Shown: positions 34,491-42,934 of the stretch, in pieces
Layout of the letters: every line of letters begins with the position of its first letter
How positions within the stretch are numbered: the first letter of the stretch is position 1
NCBI GenBank assembly: GCA_035718275.1
Contig: DASTHI010000001.1
Coordinates: 1 to 64,000 of the forward strand
Direction of reading: 5' to 3'
Length of the DNA: 64,000 nt
Origin: Pseudolabrys sp035718275
Lineage (GTDB): Bacteria; Pseudomonadota; Alphaproteobacteria; Rhizobiales; Xanthobacteraceae
Position numbers and translations under genes: made by a program
The notes under the pieces: generated by a model
Seen by the model: the letters and a program-made list of their open reading frames with translations, nothing else
What the model was told of the DNA's origin: nothing
Databases searched by the model: none

Positions 34491-34841
34491 GTGGATCGCA
34501 TTTGGCGCGCGGCAGTAAACAGCTGGAATGGCCTGAGGACGATCATCCGCACCGAGGCGGCCTTTCGCGAAGAGCTGGTGCTGTTCGCGGTGGGGATTCC
34601 GGTTGCGTTCTCGATAAGCGGCGATGCAGGCAGACGTCTGGCGCTTATTGCAGTGCTGCTGTTGGTCCTCATCGTCGAATTGCTCAACACTGCAATCGAG
34701 AAGCTCAGCGACCGCGTGACCCTCGATCAGGACCCTATTATCAAGAGTGTGAAGGATATGGGTTCAGCGGCGGTCGGACTGTCGCTGATCGCGGCAGGCC
34801 TGGTTTGGCTTTGGGTCCTCCTCGAGCAGATTTGGGTTTAA
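34491..34841 (+). CDS. dgkA: Diacylglycerol kinase
   Basis: A 116-residue integral membrane kinase with three hydrophobic segments. It phosphorylates diacylglycerol made by membrane glycan metabolism. The conserved ELLNTAIEKLSDRV motif lies near residues 62-75, and TEAAFREE at the N-terminus carries further active-site residues. It starts with GTG and overlaps the stop of the convergent TRAP permease gene by 4 bp. It is a housekeeping gene among transport and catabolic genes. Confidence 0.92.
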   Translation: MDRIWRAAVNSWNGLRTIIRTEAAFREELVLFAVGIPVAFSISGDAGRRLALIAVLLLVLIVELLNTAIEKLSDRVTLDQDPIIKSVKDMGSAAVGLSLIAAGLVWLWVLLEQIWV

Positions 34842-36223
34842 TGCCGGTAAATTGCCTGCGGCAGCGCAGTAGCCAATGACGGAACGAACCACAGCAGCGT
34901 GAGCGCAAGAAGCTGAATTCCCACGAACGGAATGATTCCGACGTATATGTGCCGCGTGGTGATCTGCGGAGGGGCGACACCGCGTAGAAAGAATAATGTC
35001 GGCCCGAGCGGCGGGTGCATGTAGGAGGTCTGCAAGTTGAGCGCCATCATGACTCCGAGCCAGACCGGATCAACTCCAGGCATTGACAGCAGGATTGGAG
35101 CCACGATCGGCACAACGACAAAGATGATCTCAAATGCGTCCATGACGAACCCAAGAAGAAACATGGCAAGCATGACGGCGAGCACTGCTCCGGCTGTTCC
35201 ACCGGGTAGATCCATGAGCGCGCGGTGCACCATTTCATCGCCGCCAAGTGCCCGGAATACCAGGCTGAACATGGTCGCTCCGATAAGGATCAGAAAAATC
35301 ATGCTCACGATCTGGATTGTTTTTTCGCAGACTGCTTTCAGCAGGGCCACCGCGGGTGCCTTGAAGAAGGCGAGCAGGATGGCACCGACCGCTCCAATCG
35401 ATGCTGCTTCGGTCGGCGTCGCTATCCCAAGCAGAATCGAGCCCAATACCGCTACAATCAATGCAAGCGGTGCAACCAGAGCTCTCAGCACTCGCATCGG
35501 TAATTCGCCGCGTCGAGGGTCCGTTGGTAGTGCTGGAGATGCTTTCGGCTTGAGAATTGCCACCGCAATCAGAAAAAGCAAATAGAACATCACTAGCGCA
35601 AATGCCGGCACCAGCGCACCAGCGAACAAATCGCTGACCGTAACCGCACGTGGCGCGAAGATGCCTCTCGAAAGCTGTGAGGCCTGATACGCATTCCCAA
35701 GCTGATCGCCGAGCAGCACCAGCACGGTCGCAGGCGGAAAAATTTGTGCAAGCGTCGCGGTGGCAGCAACCGTGCCCGCGGCAAGACGCGGGTCGTAGCC
35801 GAATCGAATCATCGTTGGCAGCATGATGAGGCCCATGGTCACCGTTGTGGCGCCAACGACTCCTTTCGCTGCCGCGAGCAAAGTTCCGACGATCACCGCC
35901 GAGATACCAAGACCGCCGCGCAACGTGCCAAACAGGTGGCCCATGGTTTCGAGCAAATCTTCCGCTATCCGAGAGCGCTCGAGCATGACGCCCATAAAAA
36001 TGAAAAGCGGAATGGCAAGCAGGACTTCGTTCGTCATGATTCCGAAGAGCCGTTCCGGCAATGCGCCAAGGATTGCGAAGCTCATCAGTCCCAGGGCGTC
36101 TCCGAGAAGGCTGAACGCCAGCGACACGCCGGCAAGCGTCAGCGCCACCGGATATCCCGCCATCAGCGCGGCGATCACGGCGGCGACCATGAGGACCGCA
36201 AACACCTCGGGGTGAAATATCAT
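34838..36223 (-). CDS. dctM: TRAP transporter large permease, DctM-like
   Basis: A 461-residue permease with about 12 hydrophobic segments. Motifs seen are GYPVALTLAG, the IPLFIFMGVMLERS block and HPPLGPTLFFLRG near the C-terminus. The ATG at 36223 overlaps the dctQ stop (ATGA). The much longer open frame upstream is dctQ sequence in another frame. It uses the ion gradient to import an organic acid delivered by a DctP-type protein; the nearest candidate at 29791 lacks a signal peptide. Confidence 0.93.
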   Translation of the reverse strand: MIFHPEVFAVLMVAAVIAALMAGYPVALTLAGVSLAFSLLGDALGLMSFAILGALPERLFGIMTNEVLLAIPLFIFMGVMLERSRIAEDLLETMGHLFGTLRGGLGISAVIVGTLLAAAKGVVGATTVTMGLIMLPTMIRFGYDPRLAAGTVAATATLAQIFPPATVLVLLGDQLGNAYQASQLSRGIFAPRAVTVSDLFAGALVPAFALVMFYLLFLIAVAILKPKASPALPTDPRRGELPMRVLRALVAPLALIVAVLGSILLGIATPTEAASIGAVGAILLAFFKAPAVALLKAVCEKTIQIVSMIFLILIGATMFSLVFRALGGDEMVHRALMDLPGGTAGAVLAVMLAMFLLGFVMDAFEIIFVVVPIVAPILLSMPGVDPVWLGVMMALNLQTSYMHPPLGPTLFFLRGVAPPQITTRHIYVGIIPFVGIQLLALTLLWFVPSLATALPQAIYRH

Positions 36224-36735
36224 TGCGCCCTCGTCAGCGCCGATGCTGCGCGGATCGCTTGCGCAATGCCTTGCAAGGCCATAAGGACCGCAAAAATCGG
36301 AATTAATGTCTTGAGCACGAACACGAGTGGCAGTCCACTCGCCTCCTGCGAGCGTTCGAGAACCGCCCATGAACGCCTCGCGAATGGAACCGATAGTGTG
36401 AGCAGCACGAACATGAACGGAAGCAGCAGCAGGAGCGAGCCGAGAAGGTCTACGAGGGCCTTGGTGCGTTCCGAAGCGTCCGCGTAGAACACGTCCACCC
36501 GCACGTGACCGCCCAGCTGCAGTGTCCACGCGGCGGCAAGCAAAAACGCTACCGCGTGTGCATACATCACTGTCTCAGCGAGCCAGATCGATCCGAACCC
36601 GAACAGATAGCGCGCCACAACCAGCGCGAATTGAAGCAGTACGTATCCGAGGACCAACCAGCCTGCCGCACGTCCGACCACCGTGGTCAAGCGGTCGATG
36701 CTCTCGGCGATGGCGATCAAATTCTTGAAATTCAT
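36220..36735 (-). CDS. dctQ: TRAP transporter small permease, DctQ-like
   Basis: A 171-residue membrane protein with four hydrophobic segments. The small-subunit signature includes LAETVMYAHAVAFLLAAAWTLQLGGHVRVD. It is coupled to dctM by a 4-bp overlap. The 5' end is 47 bp from the nitrile hydratase alpha gene on the other strand, so the two units are driven from one tight divergent promoter region. Confidence 0.9.
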   Translation of the reverse strand: MNFKNLIAIAESIDRLTTVVGRAAGWLVLGYVLLQFALVVARYLFGFGSIWLAETVMYAHAVAFLLAAAWTLQLGGHVRVDVFYADASERTKALVDLLGSLLLLLPFMFVLLTLSVPFARRSWAVLERSQEASGLPLVFVLKTLIPIFAVLMALQGIAQAIRAASALTRAQ

Positions 36736-36782
36736 GATTGCAATGATGGCATAAACCGCCGAGCTTTGCTTTAGTGTGGGCT

Positions 36783-37406
36783 ATGTCTGGGCACGAACGC
36801 GACCATCACGAGCACTCCGAGCTTTCGGAAACCCAGCTCCGTGTCCGCGCGCTTGAAACGGTTCTTACCGAAAAGGGCTATGTCGATCCGGCCGCGCTCG
36901 ACCTGCTGATCGAAACCTATGAAAAGAAGGTGGGACCGCGAAATGGAGCGCGTGTCGTGGCGCGCGCGTGGGTCGACCCCGCCTATCGCGCCCGGCTTTT
37001 CAAGGACGCAACGCCGGCGATCGCCGAGCTCGGCTACGCCGGCCGTCAGGGCGAACACATTGTCGCGCTGGAGAACACGCCGAAGCTGCACAACATGGTC
37101 GTTTGCACCCTTTGTTCGTGCTACCCGTGGCCGGTACTCGGCCTCCCCCCAGTCTGGTACAAGTCGGCACCCTATCGCTCGCGGGCGGTGGCCGACCCAC
37201 GCGGCGTGCTGGCCGATTTCGGTGTCTCACTGCCGAAGGATACCGAAATTCGTGTGTGGGATTCGACCAGCGAGATTCGGTACTTGGTTATCCCAATGCG
37301 GCCTGCAGGCACCGAAGGCTGGAGCGAGGACAAGCTTGCCGAATTGGTCACACGCGATTCGATGATAGGGACCGGCTTGCCAAAACGGCCGCAGGAGGTG
37401 GAATGA
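36783..37406 (+). CDS. nthA: Nitrile hydratase alpha subunit, cobalt type
   Basis: A 207-residue subunit of the enzyme that hydrates nitriles to amides. The metal-binding claw is C108-T-L-C111-S-C113; threonine at the second position is the mark of low-spin Co(III) enzymes, while iron enzymes have serine. C111 and C113 are the cysteines oxidised in the active enzyme. The ATG at 36783 is chosen over GTG 36774. The subunit order alpha, beta, activator is that of many Hyphomicrobiales clusters. No amidase gene is nearby to use the amide product. Confidence 0.95.
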   Translation: MSGHERDHHEHSELSETQLRVRALETVLTEKGYVDPAALDLLIETYEKKVGPRNGARVVARAWVDPAYRARLFKDATPAIAELGYAGRQGEHIVALENTPKLHNMVVCTLCSCYPWPVLGLPPVWYKSAPYRSRAVADPRGVLADFGVSLPKDTEIRVWDSTSEIRYLVIPMRPAGTEGWSEDKLAELVTRDSMIGTGLPKRPQEVE

Positions 37407-37448
37407 ATTTGCGTAGCAGGGTAAGGGCTGAGAGGCTGAGAGTAAGAC

Positions 37449-38108
37449 ATGAACGGCGGGCAGGATCTCGGCGGGACGCATGGCCACGGGCCGGTCAGAC
37501 CGGAACCGAATGAGCCGGTTTTCCACGGCGAATGGGAGAAGCGCGCATTTGCGCTGACGCTCGCAATGGCGATGCCGGGCGGCTGGAATATCGATATGTC
37601 CCGCTTTGCGCGCGAGAACCGGCCGCCGGGCGAATACCTGTCGATGAGCTACTACCAAATCTGGTTTGCCGCTCTCGAGAGCATGCTCAAAGAGCGCGGC
37701 CTGGTCTCCGAAGATGAAATTGCAGCCGGGCACTCGCTCGAGCCGCCCAAACCGGTCAAACGCATCTTGTTGCCTGGCGACGTGGCACAGGTGCTCTATC
37801 GCGGAGGGCCGACCGAACGGCAGACGAACGCCACGGCAGCGTTCAAGACCGGTGACAGAGTTCGGGCCAGGAATATCAATCCGCTAACTCATACGAGGTT
37901 GCCGCGCTATGTGCGCGGGCATGTAGGCACAATCGACCGCGTCATCGGCTATCACGTCTTTCCCGACAGCAACGCCACCGGTGCCGGTGAAGACCCGCAA
38001 TGGCTCTATACCGTGCGATTTGATGGGCGTGAATTGTGGGGAGCGGATGCCGATCAAACCATAAGCATCTCGGTCGACGCATGGGAACCCTATCTGGAGG
38101 CTGTCTGA
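37449..38108 (+). CDS. nthB: Nitrile hydratase beta subunit
   Basis: A 219-residue subunit that wraps the alpha subunit and supplies arginines hydrogen-bonded to the oxidised cysteines. Recognisable blocks are the N-terminal MNGGQDLGGTHGHGPV and the C-terminal SH3-like barrel (FKTGDRVRARNINPLTHTRL), then RGHVGTID and the final YLEAV. It follows the alpha gene by 42 bp and the activator gene begins one base after its stop. Confidence 0.95.
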   Translation: MNGGQDLGGTHGHGPVRPEPNEPVFHGEWEKRAFALTLAMAMPGGWNIDMSRFARENRPPGEYLSMSYYQIWFAALESMLKERGLVSEDEIAAGHSLEPPKPVKRILLPGDVAQVLYRGGPTERQTNATAAFKTGDRVRARNINPLTHTRLPRYVRGHVGTIDRVIGYHVFPDSNATGAGEDPQWLYTVRFDGRELWGADADQTISISVDAWEPYLEAV

Positions 38109-38109
38109 A

Positions 38110-38493
38110 ATGAGTCTCGACCCGCAGGCCGCGATGCGCGCTGCGATTGCAGTGCCGAGCGTTCCGCGCGATGCAGATGGTCCGGTTTTTCGCGAGCCCT
38201 GGGAGGCTCAGGCTTTCGCGATGGCACTCGCACTTCATGAGCGCGGGGTATTCACCTGGAGCGAATGGGCGACTGCGCTCGGTACCGAAATCAAGCGCGC
38301 GCAAGCCGCAGGTGATCCCGACACCGGCGAGACCTACTATCGCCATTGGCTGAGCACACTCGAAAAGCTGGTCGCGGAAAAAGGATTGACGACCCAGGAT
38401 ACGTTGGAGCGCTATCGCGACGCTTGGGATCGCGCCTGCGACCGCACGCCACATGGGCAGCCCATCGAATTGAAAGAAGAGGATTTCGCGTAG
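38110..38493 (+). CDS. Nitrile hydratase accessory protein (cobalt activator)
   Basis: A 127-residue protein like the N-terminal half of the beta subunit (PVFREPWEAQAFAMALALHERGVFTWSEWA). Such activators bind the apo-alpha subunit and drive cobalt insertion and cysteine oxidation by self-subunit swapping. It is coupled to the beta gene. No dedicated cobalt importer is in the window; the nearest metal genes are the P1B ATPase at 42935 and the GTPase at 49972. Confidence 0.9.
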   Translation: MSLDPQAAMRAAIAVPSVPRDADGPVFREPWEAQAFAMALALHERGVFTWSEWATALGTEIKRAQAAGDPDTGETYYRHWLSTLEKLVAEKGLTTQDTLERYRDAWDRACDRTPHGQPIELKEEDFA

Positions 38494-38598
38494 CTTTCAT
38501 CAAGCAGCCCGTTCCACCACGCACGCGCGCACTGACGACCAACCTGGTTGAAGGATGTGGATGCGATTATTGCGCACCCGGTTGTTAGCGTATCGCGC

Positions 38599-40194
38599 TT
38601 AGATTCCGGCTGTACCGCCGTCGGCACGAGGATCATGGCTCGCTTCCATGCTCCCGTCAGGATGCAAGACCACAGCGCCAGCGTGTCCCATTGTGTCGGA
38701 GTACGGCTCGGCGAGCACCGAAACATCATGTCCCGCCGACAGCAGTCGATCGACTAGGTTGCCTTCGAAACGCGATTCCATGCGAAGGCTTGTATGCGTG
38801 GAACCCCAGGTGCGGCCGAGAAGCCATCGCGGCGCATCGATCGCCCTGTCCAGGGTCTGCCCGAAACAAACGTATCGTGCAAAGACCGCAGCTTGGGTTT
38901 GCGGCTGCCCATCACCGCCCATGCTGCCGTAGCCGAGGATTCGTCCGTCATCGAGCACAGCAAGCGCCGGATTGAGCGTATGAAACGGCCTGCGGCCGGG
39001 CGCGAGCGCATTGAGCGCGTTCGGATCCAGGGAAAAACTTGCGCCGCGGTTCTGCATAAGAACGCCCGTCGACGGCAGCACACACCCCGACCCAAACTCC
39101 CAATAGACCGATTGAATATATGAGACGAGAAGGCCGCTTGAGTCCGCAGCCCCCATCCAGATCGTGTCCCCCTCGCCATATGGCAGCGGCCATCGGGCAG
39201 CCTTTCGAGGGTCGATCTTTTCCTTTTCCGAATCGAGAAATGCCTTCGAAAGGTATCGGTCGAGATCAGTCGTAATCCTATCAGGGTCAGTGATGAGTTT
39301 GTCGCGGACCCGGAAGGCTCGTTTGGTCGCTTCGACAATGGCGTGGACATAATCGAAACCTTCCGCCTCAACGATTCTTAGTCGATCAAACAGGGCCAGG
39401 ATAATCAGAGAGGCCAGCCCCTGAGTTGGAGGCGGCGAGTTGTAAAGGGTGCCCCAGCGCGTCGTGACGCTGAGCGGTTCCTGGACTTCGGCACGGAATC
39501 GCTCGAGGTCGGCACGCGTAACCGGACTGCCGATTCGCTGAAGATCGGCCGCGATTTCGCGTCCGACATCACCACGATAGAAGTCGCCGAGGCCGGCATG
39601 CGCGAGATGCTCGAGCGTGGCAGCAAGGGCGGGCTGCTTCAACCTCGCTCCGATTTCCGGAATCTTGCCGTCCAACAAAAATGTATCCCTGAACCCGACT
39701 GCATTCTCCATTTCGGGCAGCTTTTCCGCCGTAAGCCGCGCCTGACTTCGCGTGACAACGTACCCTTCGCGAGCGTGTCTGATTGCGGGCGTGAGAAGCA
39801 GGCTCAGAGGCAGCTTGCCTCCCATGGCCTGGGATGCCTCGAAAGCAAGCATCCACGCAGCCACCGCGGCTGGTACGGTCAACGCTGCAAGCGGTCCGCG
39901 CGACGGAATTTCGTCAAATCCGGCATCCCGATACAGCCCCACGCTCGCGCTGCTGCCGGCGCGGCCTGCACCCATCAGTGCCCGCATACGGCCGGAACGC
40001 TCTCGCACGAGCCAGAATCCGTCTCCGCCGACGTGATTCATGTGTGGATATACGGAAGCAATCGATGCTGCCATTGCAAGCATCGCCTCGATGGCATTGC
40101 CGCCTTCCGCGAGAATTGCCCGTCCATCCTCGACGGCAGCGAGATGCGGTGCGCAGACAACGCCGCGCTGATGTCCAGCTGTATGAAGTGTCAC
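38599..40194 (-). CDS. Gamma-glutamyltransferase family protein
   Basis: A 531-residue Ntn-hydrolase. The N-terminal half has GGNAIEAMLAMA and NHVGGDGFW, and the second half GYGSMGGDGQPQTQ. The expected self-cleaving threonine is in YGEGDTIWMGAAD; the usual TTH is replaced by DTI, as in divergent YwrD-like members. No classical signal peptide is present (MTLHTAGHQRGVV), unlike periplasmic Ggt. It may act on glutathione conjugates or on other gamma-glutamyl or acyl substrates in the cytosol. Confidence 0.87.
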   Translation of the reverse strand: MTLHTAGHQRGVVCAPHLAAVEDGRAILAEGGNAIEAMLAMAASIASVYPHMNHVGGDGFWLVRERSGRMRALMGAGRAGSSASVGLYRDAGFDEIPSRGPLAALTVPAAVAAWMLAFEASQAMGGKLPLSLLLTPAIRHAREGYVVTRSQARLTAEKLPEMENAVGFRDTFLLDGKIPEIGARLKQPALAATLEHLAHAGLGDFYRGDVGREIAADLQRIGSPVTRADLERFRAEVQEPLSVTTRWGTLYNSPPPTQGLASLIILALFDRLRIVEAEGFDYVHAIVEATKRAFRVRDKLITDPDRITTDLDRYLSKAFLDSEKEKIDPRKAARWPLPYGEGDTIWMGAADSSGLLVSYIQSVYWEFGSGCVLPSTGVLMQNRGASFSLDPNALNALAPGRRPFHTLNPALAVLDDGRILGYGSMGGDGQPQTQAAVFARYVCFGQTLDRAIDAPRWLLGRTWGSTHTSLRMESRFEGNLVDRLLSAGHDVSVLAEPYSDTMGHAGAVVLHPDGSMEASHDPRADGGTAGI

Positions 40195-40261
40195 GGCATG
40201 CCTTTATCACCGGGCATCTGTGTCCGGCATAAGGTGTGTTCAACCAGCTGTTCGCTTGGAG

Positions 40262-42349
40262 TCATGTCCGCAAGTCTGCGCCCGATGGATCGTTCAACCC
40301 ACGTTTCTTCAGCATTGCGTCGATCGTCGGCAGGCGTCCTCGGAAGGCTTTGTACGCCTCCGTGGCGTCGCGCAGATTGCCTGCACTGTAGATGAATTTC
40401 TTGAGTCGCTCCGCGATCTCGGGATGGAACGGGTCGCCCACCTCTTCAAAAGCGGCGAATGCATCGGCGTCGAGCACTTCCGACCACATATACGAATAGT
40501 ATCCCGCCGCGTATCCGCCACCGGCAAAGAGATGCTGGAAGTGCGGCAACCGATGCCGCATGACGATCTCCGCCGGCATCGATATCCTTTCAAGACTCTT
40601 GCGCTCGAACTCGGCAATGTCGATCAGTTCGCCTTCCGTCAACGCGTGAAGATCAAGATCAATGATTGCGCATGCGGTGTATTCGACGGTCGCAAAGCCT
40701 TGGTTAAAGGTGCGCGTGGCTAGAAGCCGTTCGAGCAGCTTATCCGGTATCGGTTCGCCCGTGCGCGCGTGCCGTGCGTATTTGCGCAACAGCTCGGAAA
40801 CTTCCAGCCAGTGTTCGAACAGTTGCGATGGAAGCTCGACGAAATCGCTCGGCACCGCGGTACCCGCGAGCAGAGGATAGGTCACATTCGATAACATGCC
40901 ATGCAGCGCATGGCCGAATTCGTGGAACAGGGTGCGAGCGTCGTCGAAGGACAACAGCGCAGGATCGCCGGCCGCGGGCTTGGAGAAATTGCAGATGTTG
41001 AGCACGACCGGTCGTATGTCGCCCGAAAGTTTTTCCTGGTCGCGCAGCGAAGTCATCCAGGCCCCACTATGTTTGGAGCTTCGCGCAAAATAATCGCCGA
41101 TAAAGAGCGCCACGTGGGCGCCTTGTGCGTTACTGACCGCCCAGGCGCGCGCATCGGGATGATAGAGAGGCACCTCCACAGCTTTGAACCTGAGGCCGAA
41201 CAAGCGGCCGGCTGTATCGAAAGCCGCCTCGATCATTTTATCGAGCTGGAAATACGGCTTGATTTCGGCCTCGTCGATATCATACCGCTGCTTGCGGAGC
41301 TTTTCTGCGTAATAGCGCCAGTCATGGGGAGAAAGCGAAAAGTTTCCGCCTTCTTCCGTAACGATCGCTTGCAAAGCTGCGCGCTCGACGGAGGCTTTGG
41401 CCGTTGCCCTTCCCCACACGTCTTTGAGAAGCTTACGGGCGGCCAGCGGCGTCTTCGCCATCTGATCGTCGAGCCTGTAGTCGGCAAAACTCGTAAACCC
41501 GAGAAGCTTCGCCCGCTCGGCTCTCAAACTCACCATCTCCGCTATCAGCGCACGGTTATCTGTTGTGCCACCATTTTCGCCGCGACTGATCCATGCCTGA
41601 AAGACCTTCTCACGGAGATCCCGCCGGCCAGAAAATTGCAGGAAGGTCTCCACCGAGGAGCGTGCCAGGGTGATGACATATCTTCCGGGAAGCCCGCGCT
41701 CCTGAGCTGCGGCGCGGGCGGCAGTACGCGCGAATTCCGGCAAGCCGACAAGATCAGCGTCCTCAAGCACCATGACGAAAGACTTCTCGTCCGCAAGGAC
41801 ATTTTGGCTAAACTGGGTGCCGAGACTCGCCAGCCGCTCATTGATGGCCGCGAGGCGGTCCTGCGCCGGCTTCTCCAAAGCTGCCCCGGCACGAATAAAG
41901 CGTGTGTGATAGCGGTCGATCAGCCGCAATTGCTCGGGATTGACGTCGAGCCTAGCGCGACGGTCGTAGATTTCTTTGATCCGGGCATAGAGTGCGCGAT
42001 TGAGATAAAGCGCGTTCTCGTGCCGTGCGAGCAGGGGAGAAATTTCCCGTTCGATTGCTTCGATGTCATCCGAAGTATCGGCTCCAGCCAGAATAAAAAA
42101 TAAATTGGATATGCGATCGAGGGCGCGGCCACTTCTCTCAAGGGCTATGATCGTGTTCTCGAAGTTGGGCTGGTCCAGATGACCGGCAATCCTTTCAATC
42201 TCAGCGCGGTGCTCGGCGAGTGCGGCAGCGAAGGCAGGACGGAAATGCTGTGGTCGGATCGCTGCGAAAGGCGGCAGCCCGAAGGGACCGGTCCAGTCGG
42301 CCAGCAAGGGATTTTCGTCCCCGGCGAGAGATGAATGACGGGATTTCAT
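40262..42349 (-). CDS. dcp: M3 family zinc peptidase, Dcp/oligopeptidase A-like
   Basis: A 695-residue metallopeptidase with the zinc motif HEFGHALH near residue 480 and the downstream GTAVPSDFVELPSQLFEHW, which carries the third ligand glutamate region. The sequence after the motif favours peptidyl-dipeptidase Dcp over oligopeptidase A; family assignment is safer than the subtype. There is no signal peptide, so it probably recycles peptides in the cytosol. Confidence 0.9.
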   Translation of the reverse strand: MKSRHSSLAGDENPLLADWTGPFGLPPFAAIRPQHFRPAFAAALAEHRAEIERIAGHLDQPNFENTIIALERSGRALDRISNLFFILAGADTSDDIEAIEREISPLLARHENALYLNRALYARIKEIYDRRARLDVNPEQLRLIDRYHTRFIRAGAALEKPAQDRLAAINERLASLGTQFSQNVLADEKSFVMVLEDADLVGLPEFARTAARAAAQERGLPGRYVITLARSSVETFLQFSGRRDLREKVFQAWISRGENGGTTDNRALIAEMVSLRAERAKLLGFTSFADYRLDDQMAKTPLAARKLLKDVWGRATAKASVERAALQAIVTEEGGNFSLSPHDWRYYAEKLRKQRYDIDEAEIKPYFQLDKMIEAAFDTAGRLFGLRFKAVEVPLYHPDARAWAVSNAQGAHVALFIGDYFARSSKHSGAWMTSLRDQEKLSGDIRPVVLNICNFSKPAAGDPALLSFDDARTLFHEFGHALHGMLSNVTYPLLAGTAVPSDFVELPSQLFEHWLEVSELLRKYARHARTGEPIPDKLLERLLATRTFNQGFATVEYTACAIIDLDLHALTEGELIDIAEFERKSLERISMPAEIVMRHRLPHFQHLFAGGGYAAGYYSYMWSEVLDADAFAAFEEVGDPFHPEIAERLKKFIYSAGNLRDATEAYKAFRGRLPTIDAMLKKRGLNDPSGADLRT

Positions 42350-42406
42350 GCGTTCTATCTATATAGGGGCAAATAGCCGCTTGCGTTCGGAATTCGACCA
42401 GCTCTC

Positions 42407-42853
42407 TTATTCAGCTATGCACTTCTTGACAAAGCTCCGTCTCTCTTTGAGCCGGAGCTTTCTTTCATTCGCCAGCCTGTTGCATCCTGCCCGCTTTTCG
42501 GCACGCTTTTCCAAGAGCTGGCGCCGTTCCTGATTACGCACTTTTTGAATCGCCTCCCATTCCTCCGCCGCGATTTCCCGCTTCATGCGCCGCTCTTCAA
42601 GGGCTTTCCTTTTCGCTGCATCCCGTCGCTCGCCCTGCCTCTGCGCCATGCAGTCGCGAATGAACTCTGCCTGGTTCCTTGAAATGACCCCGTGGTCCTG
42701 GGCTCGCGTGGTGCAGTGCTGCCTGTCCTGGTTCCGCAACGCCCTCTTGCTCACGGCGGGCCCGGATGAATCCATGGCTGCCGTTTGCGCTTGCGCCATG
42801 CCAAAACCGGAAACCATCAGCAAGCTCGCCAGAACCAGCCGCGCAAAGCTCAT
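42407..42853 (-). CDS. Exported PsiF-repeat-like small protein
   Basis: A 148-residue protein with a signal peptide (residues 1-23, ending GMAQAQ). Two cysteine-framed repeats (HCTTRAQDHGVISRNQAEFIRDC and CNRLANERKLRLKERRSFVKKC) have the C-x(n)-R/K-x3-F-x3-C spacing of PsiF repeats. Between them is a highly charged, probably coiled-coil stretch of about 55 residues rich in R, E, K and Q. The ATG at 42853 begins the signal peptide. PsiF proteins have no established function. Confidence 0.72.
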   Translation of the reverse strand: MSFARLVLASLLMVSGFGMAQAQTAAMDSSGPAVSKRALRNQDRQHCTTRAQDHGVISRNQAEFIRDCMAQRQGERRDAAKRKALEERRMKREIAAEEWEAIQKVRNQERRQLLEKRAEKRAGCNRLANERKLRLKERRSFVKKCIAE

Positions 42854-42934
42854 CACGTATCCCCTTCCAGGCCACCGGGCTTTCATTTCGCAGGAGACGA
42901 CCTGCATCCGGCAGATTGTCGATTGTTCAGTATT

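Noticed and set aside
36224..36529. N-terminal extension of dctM by 102 codons
   Set aside because: The extension is dctQ sequence read in another frame. The ATGA overlap at 36220-36223 fixes the real start.
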